Assembly: GCA_938044705.1 (NCBI GenBank)
Contig: CALIOL010000083.1
Location: 1 to 34,398, forward strand
Direction: 5' to 3'
Origin: an uncultured Ilumatobacter sp.
GTDB taxonomy: Bacteria > Actinomycetota > Acidimicrobiia > Acidimicrobiales > Ilumatobacteraceae
DNA: 34,398 nucleotides
Shown here: positions 9,090-18,359 of the stretch, one piece after another
Position numbering within the stretch: the first letter of the stretch is position 1
Layout of the letters: every line of letters begins with the position of its first letter
Program-made: the position numbers and the translations under genes
The notes under the pieces: generated by a model
What the model saw: the letters and a program-made list of their open reading frames with translations, nothing else
The model's database searches: none
Told to the model about the DNA's origin: nothing

Positions 9090-10069
9090 GACTCGACTCG
9101 CTCGGGGACCAGACCAGTAGTGAGGAGATGATCGATCTCAGCGGTCGTCGGCATCTCGTCGGAGCACATCAGCCGGCCAGCCACGATGGCGCCCGCTGCG
9201 TTCGCACGCTGCACGATCTCGGCGGGATCCCAACCGGCAAGCAACCCATGACACAGCGATCCGCCGAACGCATCGCCCGCGCCGAGTCCGCACACCACCG
9301 GCACGCGAATCGGGTCGATGACCGTGCGCGAGTCTGCGGTCGCCACGAGCACGCCGTCGCCACCCTGCTTCACGATCGCCATCGATACGCCGCGCTCGAG
9401 CATTCGATCCGCGGCTTCCTGCGGCTCACGCGTTCCCACGGCGATCTCGCACTCGTCGCGATTACCGACCGCCACGGTGCACAGGTCGATCACCGGTGAG
9501 ATGAATTCGGCCGCGTGGTCTGGCGAGTCCCAGAACATCGGCCGGTAGTCGAGGTCGATCACCGTGTGGGCCTGGCGGTCGCGCAATCGCAACGCCTCCA
9601 TGGCTGCGCTGCGGCTCGGTTCCTCGGCGAAGCGGGAACCCGCGGTCCAGAACAGCGGCACCGACTGGATTGCGTCGACCGGCAGGTCTTCGATCGCGAT
9701 GTTCATGTCCGGGCCACGCGGCTCGCGGTAGAAGTAGATCGACGGTTCTTCCGGTGGCATCAGCTCGCAGAACACCACAGGCGTCAGCAGGTCGGGGTCA
9801 GTGGCGATGAACTCGTCGTGCACGCCGAACTCGCGCAGCCCCTGACGGACGTATGCGCCGAACGCATCGTTGCCGACCCGATTGATCAACGCGGCACGAC
9901 GACCAAGCCGTGCAGCAGCCACCGCGACATTGGTCGGGCTGCCGCCTATCGACTTTCGGAAGGTCGAGACGTCGGCCAACGCGACGTTGTGCTGTTCCGG
10001 ATAGAGGTCGACCGACGAACGGCCGAGGGTGAGCACCTCCACGTCCTGGAGGTCGAAGGGTGGGGCCAT
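9086..10069 (-). CDS. iolC: 5-dehydro-2-deoxygluconokinase (PfkB family)
   Basis: 327 aa; VLTLGRSSVDLYPEQ, GGSPTNVAVAAARLGRRAALINRVGNDAFG, C-terminal GLGAGDAFGGSLCHGLL. Confidence 0.92.
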   Translation of the reverse strand: MAPPFDLQDVEVLTLGRSSVDLYPEQHNVALADVSTFRKSIGGSPTNVAVAAARLGRRAALINRVGNDAFGAYVRQGLREFGVHDEFIATDPDLLTPVVFCELMPPEEPSIYFYREPRGPDMNIAIEDLPVDAIQSVPLFWTAGSRFAEEPSRSAAMEALRLRDRQAHTVIDLDYRPMFWDSPDHAAEFISPVIDLCTVAVGNRDECEIAVGTREPQEAADRMLERGVSMAIVKQGGDGVLVATADSRTVIDPIRVPVVCGLGAGDAFGGSLCHGLLAGWDPAEIVQRANAAGAIVAGRLMCSDEMPTTAEIDHLLTTGLVPERVES

Positions 10070-10076
10070 GATGAGC

Positions 10077-10853
10077 TCAGCGCGAGCCTTCGAGCTCGTG
10101 AGTCAGCGCGTCGAGCTCGGCGCCGCCCGCCATCATCTTCACGAGCTCGTCACGGGGGAGATCCGACTTCGCGAAGTTCCCCATCGAACGTCCTCGGTTC
10201 AAGATGAGGAAACGGTCACCGACGGGGTATGCGTGGTGCGGGTTGTGCGTGATGAAGATGACGCCGAGCCCGCGATCGCGTGCCGCGATGATGTACTTCA
10301 GCACCACTCCGGACTGCTTCACGCCAAGCGCGGAGGTCGGCTCATCGAGAATCAGCACCTTTGCGCCGAAGTACACGGCGCGGGCGATTGCGACCGATTG
10401 ACGCTCGCCGCCCGACAGCGTGCCGACCGGTTGTTCAGGGTCACGGATGTCGATGCCCATCTTGGCCATCTCTTCGCGCGCAGTGCGCTTCATGAACGCG
10501 GTCTTCATCATGCCGATCGCGTTGCGCGGCTCGGAACCGAGGAAGAAGTTCCGCCAGATCGACATGAGCGGCGCCATGGCGAGGTCCTGGTAGACGGTTG
10601 CGATTCCCTTCGACAGTGCCTCGCGCGGCGAACCGAAACGAACCTCTTCGCCTTCCACGAGGTACTGGCCCTCACTCTGCTGGTGCACGCCAGCGAGCGT
10701 CTTGATGAACGTCGACTTCCCGGCGCCGTTGTCACCGAGAACGCAGGTGACCTCGCCGGCGTTGACCGACGTGCTGATCCCTTGCAAGGCGGTGATGTTG
10801 CCGAAGTGCTTCGCGATGTCGCGAACCTCGAGCAGTGGTGCTGAATCGGTCAT
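10077..10853 (-). CDS. Sugar/inositol ABC transporter ATP-binding protein (single nucleotide-binding domain)
   Basis: Walker [10 protein letters not shown], signature [14 protein letters not shown], Walker [14 protein letters not shown]; start at [10 protein letters not shown]; about 258 aa. Confidence 0.93.
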   Translation of the reverse strand: MTDSAPLLEVRDIAKHFGNITALQGISTSVNAGEVTCVLGDNGAGKSTFIKTLAGVHQQSEGQYLVEGEEVRFGSPREALSKGIATVYQDLAMAPLMSIWRNFFLGSEPRNAIGMMKTAFMKRTAREEMAKMGIDIRDPEQPVGTLSGGERQSVAIARAVYFGAKVLILDEPTSALGVKQSGVVLKYIIAARDRGLGVIFITHNPHHAYPVGDRFLILNRGRSMGNFAKSDLPRDELVKMMAGGAELDALTHELEGSR

Positions 10854-12751
10854 CGTGCGGCCTCCGCCTTCTCTCGGACGTAGTTGTTCAACAGCACTGC
10901 TCCCAGCAGGAACGCGCCGAGGACGAGGAACGACCAGTTCGTGTTCCATCCCGCGAGCGGGATGCCATTGCGGACCATCGAGATGATGGCCGCACCGATC
11001 GCCGCTCCCAATGCAGATCCGTAGCCACCCTGCAATCGGTTCCCGCCGACGACGGCTGCGATGATGAAGAAGAACTCCTGGCCGTCGCCCTGCGACGCCT
11101 GCACCGAGTTGAGTCGAAACGCGAGGCACATGCCGACGAGCGCAGCGGCCAACGCCACGACGATGAACAGCGTTGTCTTCACGCGGGCGGCTGGCACGCC
11201 GATGCTGCGTGAGGCGTCGAAGTTGCCGCCAACCGCTTGGATCCAGTTGCCGAACCGAGTTCGGAGCAGCACGAACGTCGCGCCGATGGTGAAGAGGACC
11301 CACCACAAGATCGCGATGCGGAAGATGTTGTCGGTGAACACGGTGCGCTGCGCCCACGCCAGCAGCGTCATCACCATGCCGACGGCGACCATGAGCCGCC
11401 CGAGTCGGTCGGCCCGTGCATCGGAGAACGTGCGCTTGCGTGCGAGGAACTCGGTCACGGCGCTGCCCACCACGATCGTGGCGACCAGCAGCATCGCGGT
11501 GAAGAACTCCGTCCTGAACTTTCGACCCTCGGCCATGGCCTGAACGATGAACGCAACCGCTGCGATCGACACCGCTGCGAACAACAGCAGCGAGAGTCGG
11601 GTTTTCGCAGAGATCGACCCGCCAGCGCGGGCACCGAGAAAGATGAGCGCAACTCCGGCGACGATCAGCCCGACGAAGGCCACGGCGCGGAAGCCCTGCA
11701 CTGTGAAGAAGAAGAGGAATGCGTCCTGCGTTTCGGAGTCGATGATCGCGCCCAGGGCGATGCCGAGCAGGATGAGCGCGACTCCGACGAGCGTGAACGT
11801 CGACATGCGCTTGCGAGCGAGCGGTGCGCCATCGGAGTCGGCGTCCGCAGCTGCGAGCTCGACGTCACCGCGTGGTTCGTACCGACCGAGGCCGAGCCCG
11901 GCCATTGCTGCGACCACCCCAACCGCTCCGAGGATGCCGAACAGAGCATTGGTGCCAACGCCGTCGGTGTTGAGCAGGCCGAGTAAGCCGCCGATGCCTG
12001 CCACGACACCTGCGACGGCCACGAGCAGCCCGGTGGGGTTCGCTGTCGCGCGCCGGATGTAGGTCAGCTCGAGCACGCCAACGACCAGGATGACCAGACC
12101 GAGGATCGCACCGATCACGAAGATCTCGTCGCGCCACCCATAGGTCGTTTCCTTGAACTCGGTGGCAAAGATCTTGCGCATGCCGCTGTACCCGGCCGTC
12201 TCGTCGAGATCATCGACGAGGACTTTGTCGACGATGCGCTTCGTGTATCCGAGGACTGCGCCTTTGATGACAAAGAACGAACCGAGGGTGACGATGAAGC
12301 TCGGAAGCGCCGTTCTGTTGACGAACTGTGCGTTCAACCAACCGACGACTGCGGCCAGGAAGAAGACGATCGGGACGACGATGAAGACGTTGAGACCGTT
12401 GTCGCCGAACTCCTTCGCGATGAGTCCGAGGGTGATGCCCGTCGCCCCCGTCATGATGCCCGACGACAGGTCGAACTCTCCGCCGATCATCAAGAGTGCG
12501 ACGGCGACCGACATGATGCCGAGCGTCGCTGCGGGGTCGAGCCAGTTAGCCGTCGCTGCGGCCGTTCCGAATTTGTCGGTGACCGCCCAGAACAGCAACC
12601 AGATCGCAATCGCTCCAAGCAGCGCCCCGACTTCGGGGCGAGTGAGCATGCGTTGAATCGGTCCGACGTGCACGACTCGTTCGTCGATCCGCACTTCTTC
12701 GGTGACAACGTCGCTGTCGTCAACCGCCACGTTTGCGCTGTCATCGCTCAT
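10850..12751 (-). CDS. ABC transporter permease, expanded RbsC/XylH-type
   Basis: 633 aa, many hydrophobic segments; N-terminal [16 protein letters not shown] and C-terminal [39 protein letters not shown] match sugar-permease motifs, separated by an unusually long membrane region. Confidence 0.88.
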   Translation of the reverse strand: MSDDSANVAVDDSDVVTEEVRIDERVVHVGPIQRMLTRPEVGALLGAIAIWLLFWAVTDKFGTAAATANWLDPAATLGIMSVAVALLMIGGEFDLSSGIMTGATGITLGLIAKEFGDNGLNVFIVVPIVFFLAAVVGWLNAQFVNRTALPSFIVTLGSFFVIKGAVLGYTKRIVDKVLVDDLDETAGYSGMRKIFATEFKETTYGWRDEIFVIGAILGLVILVVGVLELTYIRRATANPTGLLVAVAGVVAGIGGLLGLLNTDGVGTNALFGILGAVGVVAAMAGLGLGRYEPRGDVELAAADADSDGAPLARKRMSTFTLVGVALILLGIALGAIIDSETQDAFLFFFTVQGFRAVAFVGLIVAGVALIFLGARAGGSISAKTRLSLLLFAAVSIAAVAFIVQAMAEGRKFRTEFFTAMLLVATIVVGSAVTEFLARKRTFSDARADRLGRLMVAVGMVMTLLAWAQRTVFTDNIFRIAILWWVLFTIGATFVLLRTRFGNWIQAVGGNFDASRSIGVPAARVKTTLFIVVALAAALVGMCLAFRLNSVQASQGDGQEFFFIIAAVVGGNRLQGGYGSALGAAIGAAIISMVRNGIPLAGWNTNWSFLVLGAFLLGAVLLNNYVREKAEAAR

Positions 12752-12806
12752 CGGCGACGCTCCCCAGGTCTCATCGGTCCCCCCAATTGTTGTGTTCGCT
12801 CATGAA

Positions 12807-12842
12807 ACGGCCGGGTCGAACGTTCGGGTGCGACCCGGCCGT
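12807..12842. terminator. Perfect 12-bp inverted repeat between substrate-binding protein and permease genes (attenuator or mRNA-stabilising hairpin)
   Basis: ACGGCCGGGTCG (12807-12818), 12-nt loop, CGACCCGGCCGT (12831-12842); no strong T-tract. Confidence 0.7.
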
Positions 12843-12886
12843 GTTCACGAGGTGTACGGGTATTCGGTATTCAGATTCTCAATCGA

Positions 12887-13933
12887 TCAGCGCGTGCCGG
12901 CTTCGGCGAGCGCACGAACCTCAGCGGCGTTGTCGGCCGTCACGAAGCCAGGCCCCGTGAGGATCGGCAGACCGCCACCAACCGTGTTCTGGTTGGTTGC
13001 CTGGAGGTACATGAACATCACCGGCAGGTAGCCCTGCAAGTACTGCTGCTGGTCGATTGCGAAGGTGATCTGGCCGGCCTCGATGGCGTCGATGATGTCG
13101 CCCGAGAGGTCGAAGTTTCCGATCGGCATGTCGCGGCCGACTTGCTCGACGGCGTCGACGGCGACGAGCGCCTGCACCGGGCCACCAGCGAGGATGACAT
13201 CAATCGAGTCGTCGCCTTCCAAAGCGCCAACCACTTCAGCGGTCGAGGCCGGGATGTCGGCGTCGCCCGTCACGTTGAGGCGGGTGACCGAGCCGTTGAA
13301 GGTCTCTTCGAGACCGTCGCAGCGCTCTTCGAGTCCGACGTTGCCCTGCTCCTGGATGATGCAGAGTGCATTGGTGCCACCGAGGTCGTTGAATCGCTCA
13401 CCGGCGCCGTTGCCAGCGATGGTCTCGGTCTGGCCGATGTGCGTGACCGCACCCAGCTCCTTGTACTGGTTGAGACCAGAGTTGAGCGTGTACACCGGGA
13501 TGCCGGCGTCGACAGCCTGAGTGATGGCTCCCTCGAGTGCGTCAGGGTTGGCGAGCGAGACGGCGATGCCGTCGGGCTCTGCAGCGATCGCAGCTTCGAT
13601 GGCCTGCGCCTGCGCTTCCGGATCGTTGTTGGCCCCCTGGTACACGACCTCGACACCGAGCGCATCGCCCGCTGCCTCGGCACCGTTCTGAGCCACGGTC
13701 CAGAACACGCCGCCGTCGCCGTGGGTGATCACGTAGAACGTGAGATCGCCCGACTGTGTCTGGTCGACCGGCTCGGATTCGCCGTCTGTTGCCGGAGCGG
13801 CGGAACCGCTCTCGGCTGTGGTGTCAGCTGTCTCGCTGCCCCCGTCTTCACTGTCGCTGTCGCTTCCGCCGCAGGATGCGGCGACGAGCGCAACGGCTGG
13901 CAGCAGGGCCAGCATTTTCTTGGACTTGGTCAT
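12887..13933 (-). CDS. Periplasmic-binding-protein-type sugar/inositol ABC transporter substrate-binding lipoprotein
   Basis: MTKSKKMLALLPAVALVAASCGGS lipobox, then Ser/Asp/Glu-rich linker; VVYQGANNDPEAQAQAIEAAIAAEPDGIAVSLANPDAL is typical of class I sugar-binding proteins. Confidence 0.92.
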   Translation of the reverse strand: MTKSKKMLALLPAVALVAASCGGSDSDSEDGGSETADTTAESGSAAPATDGESEPVDQTQSGDLTFYVITHGDGGVFWTVAQNGAEAAGDALGVEVVYQGANNDPEAQAQAIEAAIAAEPDGIAVSLANPDALEGAITQAVDAGIPVYTLNSGLNQYKELGAVTHIGQTETIAGNGAGERFNDLGGTNALCIIQEQGNVGLEERCDGLEETFNGSVTRLNVTGDADIPASTAEVVGALEGDDSIDVILAGGPVQALVAVDAVEQVGRDMPIGNFDLSGDIIDAIEAGQITFAIDQQQYLQGYLPVMFMYLQATNQNTVGGGLPILTGPGFVTADNAAEVRALAEAGTR

Positions 13934-13946
13934 TGTCTCCCCTTCA

Positions 13947-14849
13947 TCAGGTGTGTGTTCCCTCGTCAGTCGAGGCGAATGCCTCGATTCCCCTGAGGTA
14001 CTCGATGCTCGCGAGAACATCGAGAAGTGGGCCGGCACCTTCGGGCGGCTCGCCCGTGGTGATGGCGGCGTCTTGTTCGAGTACGTACCACTGGTCGTAC
14101 CCGCGAGCTTCGAGGAGATTCACAATGTCACGAATCGGGACGTCTCCGCATCCCAAGTTGCAGAACATTCCTGCCTGCACGCCCTCCATGATCGACTGCT
14201 CACCTGCGAACACCGGAGCGGCGAGGCTCATGACGACGTCTTTGAGATGAACGTGGCGAATGCGATCGAATGCGACGTCGATGAACTCGAGCGGGTCCAT
14301 GCCACCGATCTGCATGTGGCCCATGTCGAACGTCCAGCCAACGTTGGAGACCTCGAGCAGCGCTTCGATGTCGGCTCGTGTCTCGACCACGGTTTGCAAG
14401 TGCGGATGAATCGCCTGGACCATGCCGTGCTCGTTTGCGATCTCTTCGACCACCGTGAGCGTCTCGGCGGCGTAGGCCCAGTCGGCGGCCGTGAGGTCGC
14501 GGCGAGGACCCCAGTCCCAGTCCGTTACGCCCGACGTGACGAACACGGTGGCGCCAGCAGCGGACATCAGTGATGCTGCTCGGGTGGCGGCATCGATCGT
14601 GGCCTCGCGCTCGCTCGGCTCGTGCAGTACCAACGGAACGAATCCGCCGATCATCGTCAGGTCGTACTGAGCGCAGAGGTCGCGCAGTGCAGCAGGATCC
14701 GTCGGGAGGTAGCCGTCGGAACCCAGCTCAGTGGCAGGCAACCCGATCTGGCGCATCTCCCCGAGCACGCGAGCGGGCGGCAGTTCGATACCCCAACCCG
14801 GAACTTCGCACACGCCCCAGGAAATCGGAGCGCCAGCGAGACGGCTCAT
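13947..14849 (-). CDS. iolE: 2-keto-myo-inositol dehydratase-like / xylose isomerase-like TIM barrel
   Basis: APISWGVCEVPGWG N-terminus; HPHLQTVVET, WTFDMGHMQIGGMDP, RIRHVHLKDV; first gene of the iol run. Start at MSRLAG; upstream in-frame start at 14870 also possible. Confidence 0.8.
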   Translation of the reverse strand: MSRLAGAPISWGVCEVPGWGIELPPARVLGEMRQIGLPATELGSDGYLPTDPAALRDLCAQYDLTMIGGFVPLVLHEPSEREATIDAATRAASLMSAAGATVFVTSGVTDWDWGPRRDLTAADWAYAAETLTVVEEIANEHGMVQAIHPHLQTVVETRADIEALLEVSNVGWTFDMGHMQIGGMDPLEFIDVAFDRIRHVHLKDVVMSLAAPVFAGEQSIMEGVQAGMFCNLGCGDVPIRDIVNLLEARGYDQWYVLEQDAAITTGEPPEGAGPLLDVLASIEYLRGIEAFASTDEGTHT

Positions 14850-14894
14850 TACGTTCACGGTTCCCCTCACACATCTCTTCGATCAGAATCGCAC

Positions 14895-14923
14895 TTGACG
14901 ATTCCGGTTTGGAGCGCTCTAAT
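14895..14923 (+). promoter_or_regulatory. Predicted sigma70-type promoter for the LacI-family regulator gene
   Basis: TTGACG (14895-14900), exact 17-bp spacer, TCTAAT (14918-14923). Confidence 0.6.
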
Positions 14924-14939
14924 TCTTGGAGCGCTCTAA
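14909..14939. promoter_or_regulatory. Tandem 14-bp LacI-family operators TTGGAGCGCTCTAA
   Basis: Exact copies at 14909-14922 and 14926-14939, 17 bp start-to-start; each is a near-palindrome around GAGCGCTC; lies between iolE and a divergent LacI regulator. Confidence 0.75.
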
Positions 14940-14993
14940 CTATGACGGTGGTCACGCCGTCGTGTCAAGTAGAAAGTTGACTGGACCCCACCG

Positions 14994-16010
14994 ATGTCGC
15001 AACCAACCATGCAACAAGTTGCCGAGCGAGCCGGCGTGTCGACGGCGCTCGTCTCGCTGGTCATGCGCGACGCTCCCAACGTCAGCGACTACCGGCGAGA
15101 ACTCGTCCTCGCGGCCGCCGATGAGTTGGGGTATCGACCCAACGTGCTGGCACGCAACCTTGCCAGCCGGCGGACCAACACCTTCGGAATCGTGTTGAAC
15201 GACTTCCACAACCTGTTCTTCGCCGAGGTGGCCGACGGAATCCAGGCCGCCGCCGACGAGGCTGGCATTCGACTGCTGTACGGCAACGGCAAACACTCGG
15301 TCGCCGGCGAGGCCGAAGCCGTCGAGACGTTTCTCCAGTTCCGCGTCGACGGCATCATCCTGGCCGGCTCTCTCGACGTGGACACGATGGAAAAGGCGGC
15401 GCGATCTGCTGCGGTCGTGGTGGTCGGGCGAACCGAGCAGAGCAAGTCGGTCGACACGGTCAACACCGATGACGCCGCCGGCGCAGCGCTCGTCGTCAAC
15501 CACCTGGCCAACCTCGGCCACCGTCGCATCGCGCACATCGATGGTGGCAGCGGCGCCGGTGCCGCGGAGCGCTCGTTCGGCTACCAGACGACGATGAAGG
15601 AGCGCGGCCTCGGAGATCACATCCAAATCGTTGCCGGCGACTACACCGAGGCCGGCGGCATGAGCGGCACCGAAGCGCTCATGTCGTCGGCGATGCCGCC
15701 GACCGCCATCTTTGCATCGAACGATCTCGGTGCCGTCGGAGCGATGGACCACCTCGTCGATGCCGGGTATCGCGTGCCGCACGACGTCTCGCTCGTCGGG
15801 TTCGACAACACGGCCCTCGCCGCGATGTCGTATGTGTCGCTGACCACGGTCAACCAGCCCGCCGACGACCTCGGCGCCATGGCGATCCGCCTGGTGCGCG
15901 AACGCGTCGACGGACGTGTCGAACCACACCAGTACGTCGGAGCACCCAGCCTCGTGGTGCGCACGAGTACCGCGGCACCAGCCATCGCCACCGATCCGAA
16001 CGGAGCCTGA
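14994..16010 (+). CDS. LacI-family transcriptional regulator (probable iol regulator)
   Basis: TMQQVAERAGVSTALVSLVMRDAPNVSDYRRELVLAAADELGYRPNVLARNLASRRTNTFGIV; C-terminal PTAIFASNDLGAVGAMD and VPHDVSLVGFDN. Confidence 0.94.
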   Translation: MSQPTMQQVAERAGVSTALVSLVMRDAPNVSDYRRELVLAAADELGYRPNVLARNLASRRTNTFGIVLNDFHNLFFAEVADGIQAAADEAGIRLLYGNGKHSVAGEAEAVETFLQFRVDGIILAGSLDVDTMEKAARSAAVVVVGRTEQSKSVDTVNTDDAAGAALVVNHLANLGHRRIAHIDGGSGAGAAERSFGYQTTMKERGLGDHIQIVAGDYTEAGGMSGTEALMSSAMPPTAIFASNDLGAVGAMDHLVDAGYRVPHDVSLVGFDNTALAAMSYVSLTTVNQPADDLGAMAIRLVRERVDGRVEPHQYVGAPSLVVRTSTAAPAIATDPNGA

Positions 16011-16012
16011 CC

Positions 16013-17113
16013 ATGCCGCTTCGAGTTGGAGTTCTCGGCACCAGTTGGTGGGCGGACTCGATGTATCTGCCGGCTCTCGATGCGCATCCCGACGTCGAGA
16101 TCGTCGGGGTCTGCGGACGTACCCCTGCGACGGCGGAGGCGCTTGCCGACGAATGGAACGTGCCTGCTTGGAGCGTGGACAGCGATCGCTTCCTCGACAG
16201 CGAACACCTCGACGCGGTCGTGGTCGCCACGTCGAACGACAGCCACGAGCCACTCACCATGCTGGCGATCGAACGCGGTCTACACGTGCTTTGTGAGAAG
16301 CCGATTGCGAGAACTGCGGAGGCGGGCACGCGCATGGCCGACGCCGCAGACGCCGCAAACAGCATCACCCTCGTTCCATTCACCTATCGGTACATGCCCA
16401 CCAACCAATACGTGAAGCGGTTGATCGACGATGGCTTCGTCGGGCGACCGTTTCACTTGAACATGCGGTACTTCACCGGCTTCGCCCGGGACGGCGAATA
16501 CAGTTGGCGCTTCGATACCGAACTTGCCGGGTCCGGCGTGCTCGGCGACATCGGTAGTCACTGGCTCCACGTCGCCCGCTGGTTGCTCGGTGAGGTCACC
16601 GAGATCGGCTGCATCAGTGAGCGATTCATCGAGCGACCGAACCGACCTGACGGTACCGACTACGAACGCAGCGAAGACTCCGCGCAGATGACCGTCCGGT
16701 TCGCTAACGGGGCGTACGGCACGCTGCAGGTGAGCGCCGTGTGCTGGGAAGGCACCGACTTCAACCAGACCCATCATCTCGACCTCCACGGCTCCGCCGG
16801 CACCGTGTATGCGTACAACGACTGGTCGACGGTGCAAGAGGTACGCGGTCTGTCCGCCGGCGAGTCGGGCCCCGCAGCGTTGATGCCGATTCCCGACGAC
16901 ATCTGGGGTGATGTGCGCCGCAACAAGGTCCACGACACGTACCGAGATGTGTTTCGTGTGAAGCGTTCCATGATCGGCGACTGGGTCGACGCGGTCGTTG
17001 CGGGACGCCCAGCGACGCCCGACCTTCGCGAGGGAGCACGTGTGCAACAGCTCCTGCAGCTCGCCCAGGAGAGCGCAGCGACCGACGGACGTCTTCTCGA
17101 CGCACGCGAGTGA
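16013..17113 (+). CDS. Gfo/Idh/MocA family oxidoreductase (third dehydrogenase)
   Basis: 366 aa; LRVGVLGTSWWADSMYLPALDAHPDVEIVGVCGRTP, HVLCEKPIART, FTYRYMPTNQYVKRLI; begins 2 nt after the LacI gene. Confidence 0.88.
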   Translation: MPLRVGVLGTSWWADSMYLPALDAHPDVEIVGVCGRTPATAEALADEWNVPAWSVDSDRFLDSEHLDAVVVATSNDSHEPLTMLAIERGLHVLCEKPIARTAEAGTRMADAADAANSITLVPFTYRYMPTNQYVKRLIDDGFVGRPFHLNMRYFTGFARDGEYSWRFDTELAGSGVLGDIGSHWLHVARWLLGEVTEIGCISERFIERPNRPDGTDYERSEDSAQMTVRFANGAYGTLQVSAVCWEGTDFNQTHHLDLHGSAGTVYAYNDWSTVQEVRGLSAGESGPAALMPIPDDIWGDVRRNKVHDTYRDVFRVKRSMIGDWVDAVVAGRPATPDLREGARVQQLLQLAQESAATDGRLLDARE

Positions 17114-17829
17114 TCCGCTGTGTAGGTCACCGAGCCGGTGTCGGCGGGGTCGGCCGCTCGACCGCGATCGTCGTGGCCGCGTTGGTGTTGGTCGCGGTGT
17201 CGTGTGCGAGCAGGGAGTCTGATACTGCTCGCCGTTCAGCCGACGAGATCCGACACTCAGGAGTCGGCGTGATCGCTGAGGGATGTTCCCTCGCCGCCAC
17301 CACCGGGAGCGGCGTCGTCGTGGGTGTCGATGGCCAGGTGGTCACCGCGGCTCACACGATTCGGGGCGCAACCACGATCACGGTGGTCGACAGCGCTGCC
17401 GGCGAACACGCGGCCACCGTGGTGGCGTTCGACAAGGACACGGACCTCGCCGTGCTCGATGTAGGCACGCTGGATGCACCCCCGCTCGATCTCGGAATCG
17501 CCCGCATCGGAACGGGGGCCACGCTGACCTGGACACGCGTCGACGGCATCGCGTTCGACGTTGTCGAGGTGACGCGGCGACTCGACATCACCATCGAGGA
17601 CATCTACGGCGATGGCAGAGTTCAGCGGAGTGGCATCGAGATCCAGGCCGACATCGTCGTTGGAGACTCGGGAGGGCCGGTCCTGGACGAGACGGGTGCG
17701 GTGATCGGCGTCATCTATGCAAACTCGAGAGTGCGCGACGGAATCGGCTTCGCCACGGACCACGATGAGATTGCTGAAGTCATCGAAGCGCGCGACGACG
17801 CCGGAGTTGGCAATGGGAGTTGCCAGTGA
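17110..17829 (+). CDS. Trypsin-like serine protease, predicted lipoprotein/secreted
   Basis: Signal-like segment TAIVVAALVLVAVSC (lipobox); His VTAAHT, Asp DTDLAVLDV, Ser VGDSGGPVLDETGAVIGVIYA. Exact start uncertain. Confidence 0.8.
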   Translation: MIRCVGHRAGVGGVGRSTAIVVAALVLVAVSCASRESDTARRSADEIRHSGVGVIAEGCSLAATTGSGVVVGVDGQVVTAAHTIRGATTITVVDSAAGEHAATVVAFDKDTDLAVLDVGTLDAPPLDLGIARIGTGATLTWTRVDGIAFDVVEVTRRLDITIEDIYGDGRVQRSGIEIQADIVVGDSGGPVLDETGAVIGVIYANSRVRDGIGFATDHDEIAEVIEARDDAGVGNGSCQ

Positions 17830-17866
17830 GTCGTCGACGATCCTCTGCCTCGTGGTGAGCGGGCAT

Positions 17867-17884
17867 CTGCGTCTGTGGACGCGG
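17867..17884. terminator. Possible short hairpin in the convergent intergenic region
   Basis: CTGCGTC-TGTG-GACGCGG: 7-bp stem with one G:T wobble, between convergent genes; no T-tract. Confidence 0.3.
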
Positions 17885-17916
17885 ACGTCGCGACCGGTGT
17901 GCTCGCCAACCGCGGT

Positions 17917-18264
17917 TCAGGTGCCTTTGACGACGTGTTCGACGACGTCGAATGCCATCAGGTCGGCACCCTGGGCGACCGGCTTGCGGGCCTGCTCGCC
18001 GTCGGGGCCCGTGTTGCCGTCGGCCTGGCCGGTGCCGTGGCCCTTCGCGAAGTCCTGGCTGTCCATCCACGCCTGGAAGTGGGCTTCGGTCTCCCAACGG
18101 GTGTACACGAAGTAGCGGGTCTCGCCTTCGGTGGGGCGCAGCAGCTGGAAGTCCTCGAACCCCTCGAACGCTTCGACCATCTTGGCGCGGCCTGCGAAGC
18201 GACCTTCGAGCTGTGGGCCCATGCCTTCCGGGATGGTGATGGCATTGATCTTGACGACGCTCAT
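17917..18264 (-). CDS. ABM-fold heme-degrading monooxygenase, MhuD-like, with loop insertion
   Basis: MSVVKINAITIPEGMGPQLEGRFAGRAKMVEAFEGFEDFQLLRPTEGETRYFVYTRWETEAHFQAW closely resembles the recalled M. tuberculosis MhuD sequence (VVKINAI, GFQLLRP, RYFVVTHWE). Confidence 0.82.
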   Translation of the reverse strand: MSVVKINAITIPEGMGPQLEGRFAGRAKMVEAFEGFEDFQLLRPTEGETRYFVYTRWETEAHFQAWMDSQDFAKGHGTGQADGNTGPDGEQARKPVAQGADLMAFDVVEHVVKGT

Positions 18265-18359
18265 TGCCCCATTCTGGCGTCGGAACGCTCGTGCTGGACA
18301 GCGCGAGCGGAGACGAGAACTCCGAAATCGGCCAATCGGGTGGGTGTTACCGTGTCTCG

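Noticed and set aside
10835-11986. Several plus-strand frames opposite the permease (e.g. 11237-11986, His/Glu/Arg-rich)
   Set aside because: Charged, repetitive-looking translation is the complement of hydrophobic TM codons, not a real protein.
14952-16253. 433-aa minus-strand frame covering the LacI gene
   Set aside because: Antisense to an excellent LacI-family protein and running through its promoter; no recognisable motifs.
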